Source: Diogma glabrata
Taxonomy: Eukaryota; Arthropoda; Insecta; Diptera; Cylindrotomidae
Assembly (NCBI GenBank): GCA_963693315.1
Contig: OY856188.1
Location: 149,623,197-149,687,196 of the forward strand
Length of the DNA: 64,000 bases
Direction of reading: 5' to 3'
The notes under the pieces were generated by a model, which worked only from the letters and a program-made list of their open reading frames with translations, did no database searches and was not told the origin of the DNA. This document shows, piece after piece, positions 11,730-30,059 of this stretch. The position numbers and the translations under genes are program-made. Numbering within the stretch: position 1 is the stretch's first letter; every line of letters starts with the position of its first letter.

Positions 11730-12850
11730 CTTTACCACAATTTTCAACCGCCATCCTTTATCTAAAAAACCCAAAAAAGGTGTGTTTGTGGGTGGGGATT
11801 TTGAATTCCAATCGTATTGAAACTTGGTATATATGGTTTTAGTACTGTTCCCAATATTTTCTCGTATCAATCTGCCGGTTTTTCGCTTGGGCACATGGTT
11901 TGGATTCACCATACAACAGGTGATTTTTCTCACTATGTTTTTTGTTTGTTGGGAGCATTCCTTCGTGAATGAATTTTGACGACACTTTAAAAAAGTAGGC
12001 AAATATGTATTATAAAGAGCTGATTAGTTTTTGGGCGACATCGAACAAAGTGGTGGTCCCCCAAGTGTTTTTTAAAGCTCAATAACATCTGTACCTGATA
12101 ATCGAATTAAAAAAAAACTATTAGTATTTAGTAGTACGGTTCATAACAGTCCTGCATCCGAATTCTTCAGCTTCCGGTTCAACTTCCGTTTTTTTCAGTG
12201 TCCAGTGTCTATTCAAACTACAGCCTACAATAATGAAGTGATTATGACGAAATTTATGAAAAAGGTTTCAATTAATGTGAGGAGGTAATGATAATGACCA
12301 CACAACTGCTGGCTTTTCACACTTTGTTTTTAAAGTTTGTTGGGATTATAAACTTCGTTCATTAATCAATTTTGATGACACTTTGACAAAAAAGGAGATT
12401 TAAATGACCAAGAACTGATTAGTTTTTGAACGATAGTAGGACAAGTGGTGGGGCACCTGTTTATTTAAAACTTCAATAACATCAGTTCTTGGTAATTATT
12501 AAATAATATTTTATTTCGTTATTTATTTTGATGCTGATTAAACTTGGTATATATGCTTAGAGTATGATTTGTAATAGATCTGCATTTCAACTTCGGGTTT
12601 ATCGCTTTTGTTTAACTTTATTTTACTTTTTCCATTCGTACAACATAATTTATGTCTGTTGGGATAATACAGTTTTCTTTAATGTTTTTATAATTATAAA
12701 TACTCGAAATGTGTAACATCAGGTGGTCATTAATTGAAGTATTTAATGGATATTAGCTCACTATATATCCAGAACATATAGTTTTCAGAGCTGTGGTGAA
12801 GTTAGCCTATGCTTCAGCGTCGCCAATATTTTGTTAATAAAAACTATTGT
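11730..12850 (+). repeat. Interspersed repeat family C (two partial units)
   Basis: Blocks such as 'gacgacactttaaaaaagta' and 'acatctgtacctgataatcg' are followed by 'catcagttcttggtaa', 'tttaatgtttttata', 'attagctcactatatatcca' and 'agctgtggtgaagttag'. The same order recurs at 53390-53760, and partly at 56460-56740. Within this copy the motif set appears twice (near 11950-12200 and 12370-12600), suggesting a partial tandem or nested copy. It has no coding potential I can see; the class is unknown. Confidence 0.7.
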
Positions 12851-13236
12851 ATAATAGGAATTGCAATATGTGTCACAACAACACATAGAAACTAAAGTTT
12901 TACTTTTGGGAAACACGATTAATAAGTTAAAAAAAAATTTAAATTAAACTCTTGTCTTTTCCCGTAAAATTTTGGAGAATTCAATTTTGCAGAAAAAGAT
13001 AAGTAACCCACTGATTGTAATGTTTTTGATTTTAGTGTTGTTGTTTTTATATCGACGGGACGAGATGGGTGCTACTAGTCCGACTCCGTTTTTAGATCAC
13101 GGAACTCTCAAGGCAACGGCCTTGAGGCGGCAACATAAATCTTTTTTCAAGAAAAGTAGTATCAGAGTTGCACTTTTCATCAACATTGTTCTGATCTTTT
13201 TCGAAACTCCTTTCGTTTCCTCCTTCGAGTAAACCC

Positions 13237-13318
13237 TTCCATTGTGAGAAACGACGACCTAGAGAAACCACGACATTTGTGAGAAACCACGACATTGTGA
13301 GAAACCACGACTTGGTCT
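13237..13318. repeat. Short tandem repeat, about 18-24-bp unit
   Basis: 'gtgagaaaccacgacatt' and close variants appear about four times in a row (gtgagaaacgacgacct, then gagaaaccacgacattt, then gtgagaaaccacgacatt, then gtgagaaaccacgactt). No function is apparent. Confidence 0.8.
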
Positions 13319-13448
13319 TTACTTTTATATTGACTGATTTTAATTTTAAGTTTGAATTAATATTTAAGTTTCAATAGACTTTAAACTATGACGTTTGACA
13401 TTTAGAATTTTCAACTTTAACTTAAGTTATTTTGTGATTTTTTTTCAG

Positions 13449-13923
13449 GATTTGTCTCAATGCATTCACTTCGATCAAGCATACAAAGTGTTTCTACAAC
13501 TAAACGTACTTCACAACAAAAAACCGTAACTAATCATCAATCGATGCAAAAATCCGAATCAATTTTAGAAAGTTTATCGGAACAAACCCAAATATCACAT
13601 CTAACCTCAACATCATCTGCATCATCATCATTTGTAAAATTAGAAAATAAATTTAATGATAAACATGAAGAAGTTGTAGAGCAAATCAGTGAACAAAAAC
13701 CGACATTGCAAAAGTCAACGAATACCGAAAATGTTAGTGCCATTTCAAAAACAGATAGTTTTGATTTAAATAATGATGATGTTTTTGAAATAAGTGGGAA
13801 TGACGATGGGGAGCTAGATACACCACCAGCGTTACCAGTTAAAACGAGGAGGAGAAGCTCGAAAAGAGAAAGGCATGTATCAACATATGATAATGTGGAA
13901 GATGCTGAAATTATAGAACAAAG
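13449..13923 (+). CDS. C3G: C3G coding exon 2: low-complexity linker with second Crk-binding motif
   Basis: About 158 residues, serine/threonine-rich at first. Near the end lies 'TPPALPVKTRRRSSKRE' (PxLPxK at about 13823-13843), followed by 'YDNVEDAE'. Human C3G has the equivalent order: a TPPALPxK motif, basic residues, then a YDN motif. This supports orthology in a region otherwise poorly conserved. The acceptor is 'tttttttcag'; the donor is AG|gtaagt at 13924 (phase 2), completed by C from exon 3 to encode serine. The long minus-strand frame over the same bases is a shadow. Confidence 0.93.
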
Positions 13924-14309
13924 GTAAGTAAACATATTTGTAAACTAATTATTTCACCCTATGTTCCATAACAATCTCAGAGTCTGACCTGCATTATAAT
14001 TTATAGCCAACTGCTTTCCTTCCCAAATTCTGTTGAATCGATTGTCTCAAAAACTACAAGTTTTCATCTATTTATTGCGGGGCTAGATAAGGTATGTTTT
14101 CTGTCGAGATGAGTATCTTGTTTGGGTATCTTGTTTGAAGTTTTACCCTTTTGTCACTCCCATCCTGGAAAAAGTATAAATTTAGAGAATTATAGACGCA
14201 TATCAAGAACTAATTTTCAATTTTTGGCAATCCCATTTTTGCTTTGTTTCAGCAGATTTTTCTAAAAAATTTGCTATTTAACTTTTATTTTACTATTATG
14301 TTTTCTTTT

Positions 14310-14560
14310 CTATCATGAAATATTGGCCTATATCATATTTTGTATGTGATAGGATTTATTGTTTAGTTATCCATTCTGTAACAAAAAATATAAAAAAAAG
14401 GAAGATTTACAACACCTTTGAACGTATGTTGTTGTGGGACCCTGGTCTTAAAAGGTTTTTATGTTTTGTTGTGACACATATTGTAATTCCTACTACACAC
14501 CACATTTTACTAAAAGAACACCAATCCAAAGTTAACGCTTTCATGTAACTTTTTTCTCGA
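14310..14560 (+). repeat. 3' end of a CR1/Jockey-like LINE (repeat family A)
   Basis: Contains 'gaacgtatgttgttgtggga', 'cttaaaaggtttttatg' and 'gacacatattgtaattccta', then 'acattttac'. The same series recurs at 28140-28225, 31160-31270, 35540-35670, 37780-37890 and 49300-49350. At 31 kb it sits directly downstream of a decayed reverse transcriptase, so I infer it is the 3' region of that LINE family, with the rest 5'-truncated. Confidence 0.65.
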
Positions 14561-14684
14561 GACTTTGAGTTATAATAATTAACAGCTCTCTTAAATAAAT
14601 AAACCCATTTTATTCAATTTGGTTTTATCTTGTTAAGCCGATATTTATACGATACAAGTCCGAGTTTCCCCAACGGTACTTCAG

Positions 14685-18063
<3,379 letters not shown>

Positions 18064-18070
18064 TTTTTTT

Positions 18071-18253
18071 GTTTTTCGTAGGAAGATGAAACGTTTCAAA
18101 AATCCACCTGGAACCCGACTTTCCAGGCGACCGCGGGTTCTTACCGGGTAAAAACCTCTCCCTTGCTCTTGTAGTCCTGTTGTATCCCTGCGGTACCACC
18201 AATTAAGGCATTCCTTCGCAGGGCAGGGGTTGAGTGTAGTACTCTCTCGGTTA
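18071..18253 (-). other. LINE copy 2 3' UTR
   Basis: The sequence after the ORF2 stop to the poly(A) tail. It is nearly identical to 14878-15061 in copy 1, differing at a handful of bases. A conserved 3' UTR is the usual recognition site for the element's own reverse transcriptase in R1-type elements (family knowledge, not shown here). Confidence 0.85.
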
Positions 18254-21200
18254 TTATGTGTTGTCGTGGTTTCGCTGTGTAGTGTGGAGCATGGCTGCTC
18301 TTCGTTCATCTTGTCTCAGTCGTTTCATCATACTTGTGATGATCTCATTCGCTATGTCCCAGTTGTCTTTTGAGCTCAGCATAAATTGCATGAGGCTATG
18401 CGGAGTGATTGACTCTCCCATATGCTGCTCAATAAGTCTTCTCGAATGTGCAAACCTTCCGCATTCGATTAGCACGTGCTCAGCGTTCTCGGCCTTACCC
18501 TCACAGTAGAGACAGTATGGATCCGTTACGTGCTTATACTTGTATAAGTACTCACGGAAACATCCATGGCCTGAGATCATTTGCGTCAAATGATGGTTGA
18601 CATCACCGTGTTTTCTTGATGTCCATGTTTTTATGTCAGGGATCATCACAAAGGTCCATCGTCCGTTGGTGGAAGCTTCCCATTTCGCTTGCCATTCTAT
18701 ATGACTGTCCATGTTGAAATCTTCACGTGTTCGTCGGTCCCTATCATTTCGTGTTGCTATACGCAGAGCCGATACCTCTTTTGCTGCAATATCAATCGGC
18801 ATCCTACTCGCAATAACATTTACAGCCTCGTCAGACACCGTGCGAAAAGCACAGCAAATGCGCAACGATGTCAGTCTGTAGGCCGTTTTGATAGGTCTAA
18901 CATAAGATGGCGTTTCCACCGCTGAGGCCCATATGGGGGCCGCATACATCAATATTGATGTGGTAACGCTACCGAGAAGCTGTCTGATCGGTTGTCTAGG
19001 GCCGCCAATGTTTGGCATTAGCCTTGCAAGAGCAGCCCCCACTCGTTTGGCTTTGTCACCAGCGTACATCAAGTGGTCTCTAAAGTTGAGTCTGTGGTCT
19101 AGAACGACTCCAAGATACTTCAGGTGCTGGCCAGATTTTATGATCTGTCCACCAACCTGGATATCGATACTTTCCACCACTTTTCTGCTACTCATTAGTA
19201 CGGCTTCCGTTTTGTGATCGGCCAACTCTAGTCCTTTGCTGTTCAGCCATGCTCTAACGCTGGTTATGGTCTGGTTACAGTTGCTCGTAATGTCCGTAAG
19301 GTTTTTGGCTACGACAACTATGGCAATGTCGTCTGCATAGCCGATAATCGTTGTTTGTGCCGGCACACGTACTCTGAGAACACCATCGTACATGATGTTC
19401 CACAGAAGGGGTCCAAGGACCGATCCTTGGGGTACTCCTCCTGTTATATTGTACTTCTTAGGACCTGTTTCGGTATCATAGACCAGAGTTCTTCCCGTGA
19501 AGTAGCTGGCTATTATACGTAGCAGGTAGTCAGGTACATGCAGTTCGTCTAGGGCTCTCATGATTTGGTTCCAGTTGGCAGAGTTAAAGGCGTTTTTAAC
19601 ATCCAGAGTGACAACAGCACAATACTGTTTATCACCTTCTAGCCATCTTTTACCACTCAAAGCTTTATGCGCTATCTCACATACTGCAGATATTGCATCA
19701 ACGGTAGAGCGCTTCTTTCTGAAACCAAACTGCCGGTCAGAAAGGCCCCACTCGCCTTCAGTATGTTGCTCAAGTCGAGTACCAATAATTCTCTCAAAGA
19801 TCTTTCCAGTTGTGTCCAGCATGCACAGTGGGCGGTAGGACGAGGGTTCTTCTGGTGGCTTGTCACCTTTCGGTATAAGCACAAGGCGTTGGCGCTTCCA
19901 TTCCTCAGGAAATATCCCTTCTTTTAGGCACGCAGTGTAGATATTTTCGAATACATTCGGCTTCTTCTTTATCGCTGTTTTTAAGACGATATTTGGGATG
20001 CCGTCTAGACCGGGCGTGCTATTAACGGATAATCTGAGCAACGCGTTTAGGACCTCTTCGGTGGTGACAGCCGAAATTGAATTTTCGTCAATTTGCAGCT
20101 CACGAGGTAGGGAGAAGTCAACGTGGTGTGGAAAAAGGCCGGACACAATTTCAGCCATTATATCTGGGCACACTGGTGCAGCTGATTGAACACCCTTGAG
20201 TTTAGTAAGCACAATTTTGTACGCACTTCCCCAGGGGTTATTCTGAACTTCATCTATAAGACACTGGAATGATCTGCTCTTACTATTAGCAATTGCTTTC
20301 CGCAATTCTTTCCGCTTTTCGCGAAAATCATTTTGGAACTGCTCATAGTGCTCATGATTTCTCCTTCGTGTACATTTCCTCCGGAGTTTGAGGCACTCTT
20401 TTCTCAGACGGGCAATGTTTTCGGTCCACCAGAAGACTGGGGACCGTCCATTACCGTTGCTTTTACGCGGCATAGATGCATCACAGGTGCTTTTAAGATA
20501 TCTCGCAATAAATTCTGCTCCTATCTTGGCACCACTCTCCGGTATTGGCATGCATTCAACCATGTAGTCCAACATCTCCGTGTCCAACTCTTTGATTTTC
20601 CACCCATTTTGCTGCGCCTTCCGCTTGACTTGGCGCCTTTCAAACCGCTGTGGGGGTTGGGTTTCAAATATAATAGCACGATGATCACTATGCGTATACA
20701 GATCAGACACCCTCCATTGTGCTCCTCTCGAGAGTGTCCCACTTGCAAAAGTGATATCGATAATTGAACTTGCTTCTCCTTTATTATATGTCTCTGTGGT
20801 ACCATGGTTGAGCAGTACCAGATCAAGTCTGGCAAATGCCTCAAGTAATGCCCTACCTCTAGGGTTAGTACGTTTACTTCCCCATTCAACGGCCCAAGCG
20901 TTAAAATCACCCGCAATTACGATGGGTGATTTACCTCTGACGTCTGTTACTAGTCGGTCAAGTGTCTCTTCGAATTCGTCCAGTGGGGTGCTAGGAGGAA
21001 TGTAGCAGCTGTAGAAGTGGACACCTTTGATTTTGGCATAGACAAAACTCTCATGCTGACGACTAGATCTGCGTTCAAAAGGGAGAGCATTGCAGGTCCA
21101 GATAGCAGCTTTGCTCGTCCTGTCTTCAACCCAGTTCGCATCGCCAACAGGGGTTCGATATTGTTCGCAAATCAATGCCACGTCCACTTTCTGATCTCTA

Positions 21201-21268
21201 ACGGTTTGTGTCAGTAGGTCCTGTGCCGCCTCGCAGTGGTTAAGATTTATCTGGATACACTTAACCAT
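18254..21268 (-). CDS. LINE copy 2 ORF2: endonuclease and reverse transcriptase
   Basis: A 1004-residue polyprotein that cuts target DNA and copies element RNA at the nick (target-primed reverse transcription). Residues 1-220 are an apurinic-type endonuclease: start 'MVKCIQINLNHCEAAQ', 'VIAGDFNAWAVEWGS' near residue 120, 'SIIDITFAS', and 'SDHRAIIFE'. Reverse transcriptase motifs follow: 'LVLIPKGDKPPEEPSSYRPL', 'QFGFRKKRSTVDAI', 'VTLDVKNAFNSANW', 'GGVPQGSVLGPLLW', and catalytic 'GYADDIAIVV' near residue 644. A C-terminal zinc knuckle 'CLYCEGKAENAEHVLIEC' is near residue 917. The start ATG overlaps the ORF1 stop (ATGGTTAA). No stop or frameshift is seen, so it may encode an active protein. The plus-strand frames over it are shadows. 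Confidence 0.95.
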   Translation of the reverse strand: MVKCIQINLNHCEAAQDLLTQTVRDQKVDVALICEQYRTPVGDANWVEDRTSKAAIWTCNALPFERRSSRQHESFVYAKIKGVHFYSCYIPPSTPLDEFEETLDRLVTDVRGKSPIVIAGDFNAWAVEWGSKRTNPRGRALLEAFARLDLVLLNHGTTETYNKGEASSIIDITFASGTLSRGAQWRVSDLYTHSDHRAIIFETQPPQRFERRQVKRKAQQNGWKIKELDTEMLDYMVECMPIPESGAKIGAEFIARYLKSTCDASMPRKSNGNGRSPVFWWTENIARLRKECLKLRRKCTRRRNHEHYEQFQNDFREKRKELRKAIANSKSRSFQCLIDEVQNNPWGSAYKIVLTKLKGVQSAAPVCPDIMAEIVSGLFPHHVDFSLPRELQIDENSISAVTTEEVLNALLRLSVNSTPGLDGIPNIVLKTAIKKKPNVFENIYTACLKEGIFPEEWKRQRLVLIPKGDKPPEEPSSYRPLCMLDTTGKIFERIIGTRLEQHTEGEWGLSDRQFGFRKKRSTVDAISAVCEIAHKALSGKRWLEGDKQYCAVVTLDVKNAFNSANWNQIMRALDELHVPDYLLRIIASYFTGRTLVYDTETGPKKYNITGGVPQGSVLGPLLWNIMYDGVLRVRVPAQTTIIGYADDIAIVVVAKNLTDITSNCNQTITSVRAWLNSKGLELADHKTEAVLMSSRKVVESIDIQVGGQIIKSGQHLKYLGVVLDHRLNFRDHLMYAGDKAKRVGAALARLMPNIGGPRQPIRQLLGSVTTSILMYAAPIWASAVETPSYVRPIKTAYRLTSLRICCAFRTVSDEAVNVIASRMPIDIAAKEVSALRIATRNDRDRRTREDFNMDSHIEWQAKWEASTNGRWTFVMIPDIKTWTSRKHGDVNHHLTQMISGHGCFREYLYKYKHVTDPYCLYCEGKAENAEHVLIECGRFAHSRRLIEQHMGESITPHSLMQFMLSSKDNWDIANEIITSMMKRLRQDERRAAMLHTTQRNHDNT

Positions 21269-22985
21269 GACGGGCAGAAGTCGGCTTTAGCGCTCTTTTG
21301 TAGGCTGGACATCTACTGCCTCCTGTAGAATGCCCATTAGTCCCTGTGGTTCCCGGCAGGCAAAGAGCACATTTTGGGGGCTCTTTGCATCCTTTTGATT
21401 TATGTCCTGTTCCTCCGCATCTAAAACATATCCCCGTTCGATCCACATCACTTTTACATTGCCTTGCTACATGACCGTAATCAAGGCATCTGAAACAGCG
21501 TGTTGGAGTGATTCGCTCGCGCAGTCTGCATCTTACCCATCCTATTCGGATGTGTCCAGACGCAACGAGCGCATGCGCTGATCGTTCAGGGAGGCTGATT
21601 AGTGCCGTCTGAGTCCCGTCTCGTAATGTCCTTAACGATTTGATTGCATTTGTTTGGACAGACCCAATTGTAGGAAATTGTGCCTGGATTGCAATGCAAA
21701 TATCTTCTCTCGTTGTGATCTCGTCTAAGTCGCGACACTCTATAAGAGTTTCTTGGCACACCGACCTAACACTCGCCGAGTCTCTGAGTGCTAGCTCTGC
21801 GTGCTCTTTAAGCTTTTGATTGTGTTCGCCTTTTTTAAGTTCAAGAAGCAGCTCGCCTTTAGCTGTCTTCCTAATCTTGGTGACACAATCCCCGAGCTCT
21901 TTTAGTTCCGGGTTCTCTTTCATTTCTTTGAGCATTTGCGCATAACTTTTTTCACCGGACCTAGATATTATTAAAGCATCCGACCGTGGTGCTCTTTTCG
22001 TAGGTTTGCGTGGTTCATTTCGCGTAGGCTCAACAGGACGCGTTTTTTTTCTCCTCTTTTTCCGTTTTCTCACGTGTTGCCACTCCGTTTCGGATGCTTC
22101 CACAGGGAGCGCGTTTTGATTCGAGGGCTCGACCTGCTGTTCATTTGACCTGATCACGCTCTGCTCGGATCTTGATCTTTGTTCTTTCAAGATCCTTCTT
22201 CCGGTTTTAGTTTTTTTCGGTGAGGGCAGCTGTCCTTTCATGTCCTCACCATTTCCACTTCGTCGTCTTTTTGATTTTTCATCGACGCTTGGTTTTAAGG
22301 TCGGTGAAGTTTGACACACTTTGTTCACTGGTGGCCTGACGCTTTGGACAACAGTGAGGTCATTCACAGCCGATTTGTGCAACTGTTCGATATCGTTCAC
22401 AAGGTTCCTAAACGTTAGATTTATAGACCGTGTGCTCGACATCATTTTTTGCAGCTGCTCAATTTTACAGCTGACTACCAATAAGGTTTCTATGCCATTG
22501 CTATAGACACCCTGTGTACCTCCTACTGGTATCACCTGGTTTGTCGCTGGTTGTTTTGGTGTAACTGCCTTCATCGTGACGTTTGATGGTGATCCACTGA
22601 CGTTTATTGTTTTCGTGTTACCTAGATCCGGGCGCTCGGTAGCATTTTGCGGTGCATTTCTCGCAGCAGATGGTACAGGAGGCACTTTTGGCACCATTTT
22701 ATTGTTATTGGCTTGCAATCCAGCGGAAGTGCATGGACTGTCGCTCAAACTATTGCTTCGTTTTAATGGTGACCTAGCCATCTTACTGCTCCTGGCAAAC
22801 ACCTGCTCTGGCTTCTTCTTGTCACTTGTAGTACTAGCTGATACAGCGGCCAAGTTTGCCACCACTGTATCATTGCAGTCGCTGGATATCGACGACTGGG
22901 AGCCTGCTTGCTCACTCACTGCAGTCGCCGGTACTGGGGTACCTAATCCCTGCACCGTAAGTCTTGATCCTAAATGACCTTCCAT
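21261..22985 (-). CDS. LINE copy 2 ORF1: Gag-like nucleic-acid-binding protein
   Basis: A 574-residue ORF1 protein, expected to coat element RNA. The N-terminal half is low-complexity and rich in serine, proline and asparagine. A basic stretch with 'RKRKKRRKKTRPVEP' lies near the middle. The C-terminus has three zinc-knuckle-like motifs in a row: 'CFRCLDYGHVARQC', 'CFRCGGTGHKSKGC', and a looser 'CALC...H......C' (about 21310-21500). This three-knuckle Gag is typical of R1-clade and Jockey-group elements. Its stop overlaps the ORF2 start by 8 bases, suggesting coupled reinitiation or a frameshift mode of ORF2 translation (inference). No disruption is visible. Confidence 0.93.
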   Translation of the reverse strand: MEGHLGSRLTVQGLGTPVPATAVSEQAGSQSSISSDCNDTVVANLAAVSASTTSDKKKPEQVFARSSKMARSPLKRSNSLSDSPCTSAGLQANNNKMVPKVPPVPSAARNAPQNATERPDLGNTKTINVSGSPSNVTMKAVTPKQPATNQVIPVGGTQGVYSNGIETLLVVSCKIEQLQKMMSSTRSINLTFRNLVNDIEQLHKSAVNDLTVVQSVRPPVNKVCQTSPTLKPSVDEKSKRRRSGNGEDMKGQLPSPKKTKTGRRILKEQRSRSEQSVIRSNEQQVEPSNQNALPVEASETEWQHVRKRKKRRKKTRPVEPTRNEPRKPTKRAPRSDALIISRSGEKSYAQMLKEMKENPELKELGDCVTKIRKTAKGELLLELKKGEHNQKLKEHAELALRDSASVRSVCQETLIECRDLDEITTREDICIAIQAQFPTIGSVQTNAIKSLRTLRDGTQTALISLPERSAHALVASGHIRIGWVRCRLRERITPTRCFRCLDYGHVARQCKSDVDRTGICFRCGGTGHKSKGCKEPPKCALCLPGTTGTNGHSTGGSRCPAYKRALKPTSARHG

Positions 22986-27107
<4,122 letters not shown>

Positions 27108-27349
27108 AAATTGCCATTTACATAGAATATATTTTTGAATTTAAATTATAATATTTGTATGGACTGTTTCTTCGTACATTTTACTTTCAAATTATTGTTT
27201 AACATATATGTAATGAATAATAATAAACTAATAAATAATTCAATAAATAATTACAAACTAATAACTGTTTAACGTTTGGCGTAAACAGTATTTTTTTAGT
27301 TTTGTACACTATAGCTGTGACAAAGCTGAGTAGTACAAACCCAGCTTTT

Positions 27350-27560
27350 AAAATACAAGTATTATGACCTACCACTGGCAATATCTGTAAGATATCACTA
27401 ACCAAAGGGATATCTTACAGAACTCGATAGGGGAACTCTATTCAGGCAACGGTTGGACCTTCACTCTTACTCAAAGAGTATTACTTAATGGTGCTACACT
27501 ATTCCTTACTCGGAGAAACAAACCTTCATATTGCTCTATGCGTGATCTTTGAAATTAGTG
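27350..27560 (+). repeat. Repeat family B, copy 1
   Basis: Contains 'taccactggcaatatctgt', 'gatatcactaaccaaaggga', 'atatcttaca' and 'gaactctattcaggcaacgg'. Related copies are at 27840-28030, 37390-37570 and 60780-60870. The words are conserved in order over about 100-180 bases. No coding potential; the element class is unknown. Confidence 0.7.
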
Positions 27561-27839
27561 GTTTTGGCTAAAAGGAATATAAATTTATCTCGAAACAATC
27601 AGTTTCAACAAAAAATTGTTTTACACCAGCCAAATTAAGCGGTTTGCAGCATAAAATCTTTATTCCACTTGTGCAATATCATAACATTACACTATATACA
27701 AATTTTAACTGTCCATCCATCGGCAGCATGAAGGAATTAGTTTTGTTGATTTGTATAAAACAATTTTTTTATGTAACCTGTGACATTACATTACATGTGA
27801 CAACCCCGCGTACTCCACTCATTGCTATTGATATATAAG

Positions 27840-28030
27840 TTAACGTGAAATATTACATACCACTGACAATAGCAGTGAGATAACTCTAGCCAAGGTGATG
27901 TCTTAGAATGTAGTGCTAGCGGATGGAACTCTATTCAGTGAAAGGTACTAGCTTCAATCTTAGTTTCGGAATATTCCTTGATAAAAGCAACCTATTGTTT
28001 GCTCGAAGAAACCAACCTTCATCGACTTTG
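27840..28030 (+). repeat. Repeat family B, copy 2
   Basis: Contains 'cataccactgacaatagcag', 'ctctagccaaggtgatgtct' and 'ggatggaactctattcagtg'. It lies about 290 bases downstream of copy 1 in the same orientation. A family A fragment (LINE 3' end) follows at about 28140-28225. Confidence 0.7.
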
Positions 28031-28139
28031 TCTGGCTTTATTAATTGTGAAAGACAGAAGGTCACATAATCATGGAATATCCCCATAACTGGATTATTGA
28101 CACCCCAATTTTAGTTTTGTTTCACCAAATTCCAAAAAA

Positions 28140-28225
28140 TGTGATTGTCTAAATTTTATTGTGTTGTGACATATATTGTAATATGTAATTCCTACTACAC
28201 AACACATTTTATTAAAAAAAAATCG
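28140..28225 (+). repeat. Family A fragment (LINE 3' end)
   Basis: 'ttgtgttgtgacatatattg', 'taattcctactacacaacac' and 'attttattaaaaaaaa' match the ends of the other family A copies, including the A-rich tail. Confidence 0.6.
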
Positions 28226-28538
28226 TAAGTTGAAGTCGATAATTTTATGATTGCGAAACGCCCGAAACCTGCAAAACACTATGTAGCATATGTCACATAG
28301 CATTCTATGAAACACAAGTTTAAGCAATTAAATTTTCCAAAGAATGTCAAATTTGTTTGTTATTCAGTATAACCTCTTGTTCTAATTTATATAACTGTCG
28401 AAATTTATGTGAATATCACAATATTTTTTGAAATTGCAAGAAATCGTTAAAACATTTTGCAAAGTGAAACTTGTTATACTATAATGTCTTTCAACCTTCA
28501 TGGTAGTTTGAAAAAAAATGTTCAAACCAATTTCTTAA

Positions 28539-28800
28539 TATATGTTTTAAATATTTTTAATAATTACAAAAACACCAATTTTTATTCACTTATTTTTTAT
28601 TAACGACCGGTTTCGATTTTCAAAAAATCATCGACAGGTTTAATTTGCAATTACAAAACTATAATGATTAGGGTTTATAGTTTTGTAATTGCAAATTAAA
28701 CCTGTCGATGATTTTTTGAAAATCGAAACCAGTCGTTAATAAAAAATAAGTGAATAAAAAATAGGTGTTTTTGTAATTATTAAAAATATTTAAAACATAT
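28539..28800. repeat. Long near-perfect hairpin, arms about 126 bp
   Basis: Left arm 28539-28664 and right arm 28675-28800 are reverse complements with only a few mismatches, separated by a 10-base loop (28665-28674). Each arm contains a word of the form GATGA-short stem-CGAAAC (on the plus strand near 28707-28728), which also appears in the hairpin at 47286-47622. It lies about 120 bases upstream of C3G exon 3. It has no reading frame. It is either a fold-back element or two facing ends of a retroelement. Confidence 0.93.
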
Positions 28801-28916
28801 AGTATGGATTATTCACGTCACTCCGACTCAACAATTTCAATTTCTTAATCTTTTTTAAAATTACATAATAAACTTTAATTATTTATTTAATTTAAGAATG
28901 TTTTAAATTTTACCAG

Positions 28917-29086
28917 CACTCAAGATCAACATCTACCATTACGATTTCCATCACATCATAATTCATTTTTAACAAAACATCAACAAGGATTACCGAATAA
29001 ACATCAAAGTTTAATTGAACCTCGACATTTAAAAAATTTTGGTGATGGAGAACAACCACCACCGTTGCCTATGAAGAAAAAACACA
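28917..29086 (+). CDS. C3G: C3G coding exon 3: third Crk-binding motif
   Basis: About 57 residues. The last part is 'GDGEQPPPLPMKKKH' (PxLPxK at 29056-29082). Human C3G has the equivalent PPPLPEKKNKH directly before its 'AYMQ' segment, exactly the exon 3/4 junction here. The acceptor is 'tttaaattttaccag'; the donor is A|gtaagt at 29087 (phase 1), completed by TT from exon 4 to give isoleucine. It is too short and intron-bounded to stand out as an open frame by itself. Confidence 0.9.
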
Positions 29087-30059
29087 GTAAGTTGGATAAT
29101 TTTTTCAAACTGTTATATTTTAAAGTTTTTACCAAATGAATTTTCATTAAAGTTTCATTTAACATAAGAAAAGTATAGTAAATTATGTGTAGTTTTTCTT
29201 TCTTTAAATTTCGAAAAATTTTATTTCTGAGCAATTATCATTTATTATAGTGTATACTTTTGGACTTACTGAGTGTAGACAAAAACATACAGAAAATTAG
29301 CACAACTACAAGTTTAGAAGGTCATATGGATTTTGCTCAATTTTTTCATCACATCAAATGTTTCAAATGATCATGAATATAAATAAACCCATATTGTAGA
29401 ATGTTGTTTTTGCAAATTAGTAATTTTATAATTGTCCCTGGGCCCAGAGACTATAATATAATACCTGTTAAAATGTTTTCAGACTGAGATACAGGTTTTA
29501 CGGCTTGTGTGAGGCAACAAATCAATCAATTACAATTGCATGTGCGTACAACAAATTTTGGATACAAAATAATTAAACCATTGTAATATGAGAAAATATT
29601 TAAAAATTTGTTGATTGACTTTTTGCCCTCATACATGTTTCTCAGTCAAAACGCACCTTAAACCAGTTTTTACATTCGTCTGCCTGTTCATCTTATAAGA
29701 TGAACAGTTTGAAACAGAAAATAAAAGATACGAAATGGCATTCCCCTCCTAAGGGTTTATTTAAACCAGAGTCTCTGGTCTGGAAAACATTCCTCCTATT
29801 ACTCTAAAAACATTTTCAAAAGAACTTGCAACCACTTTTACCAAAACTTTCTACAAATCCTATAAATATGGTATTTTTCCTTCGTGTTGGAAGTTGGCCA
29901 ATATCCATCCGACAGTCAATATGGCTTCGAAATAAATTATCAACAACCGATCTATTGCACTTTGTAGCCCATCGATGGAACAGCATGACAAAATGACTTG
30001 TGCAGTGTACTATCATCTGCAAAACTATTTATTGGGTTATTGGTGATTTTAACAGTTCG

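Larger units (their letters stand above)
11682..13448 (+). other. C3G: C3G intron 1
   Basis: GT..AG intron (gtaagt ... ttttttcag) joining phase 1: G from exon 1 plus GA from exon 2 makes a glycine codon. It carries a family C repeat (about 11730-12850) and a short tandem repeat at 13237-13318. I saw no gene inside; the 86-codon frame at 12972-13232 has no recognisable domain. Confidence 0.9.

Noticed and set aside
13537..13935. 132-codon minus-strand frame
   Set aside because: Shadow of C3G exon 2, which has homology and phased splice sites on the plus strand.
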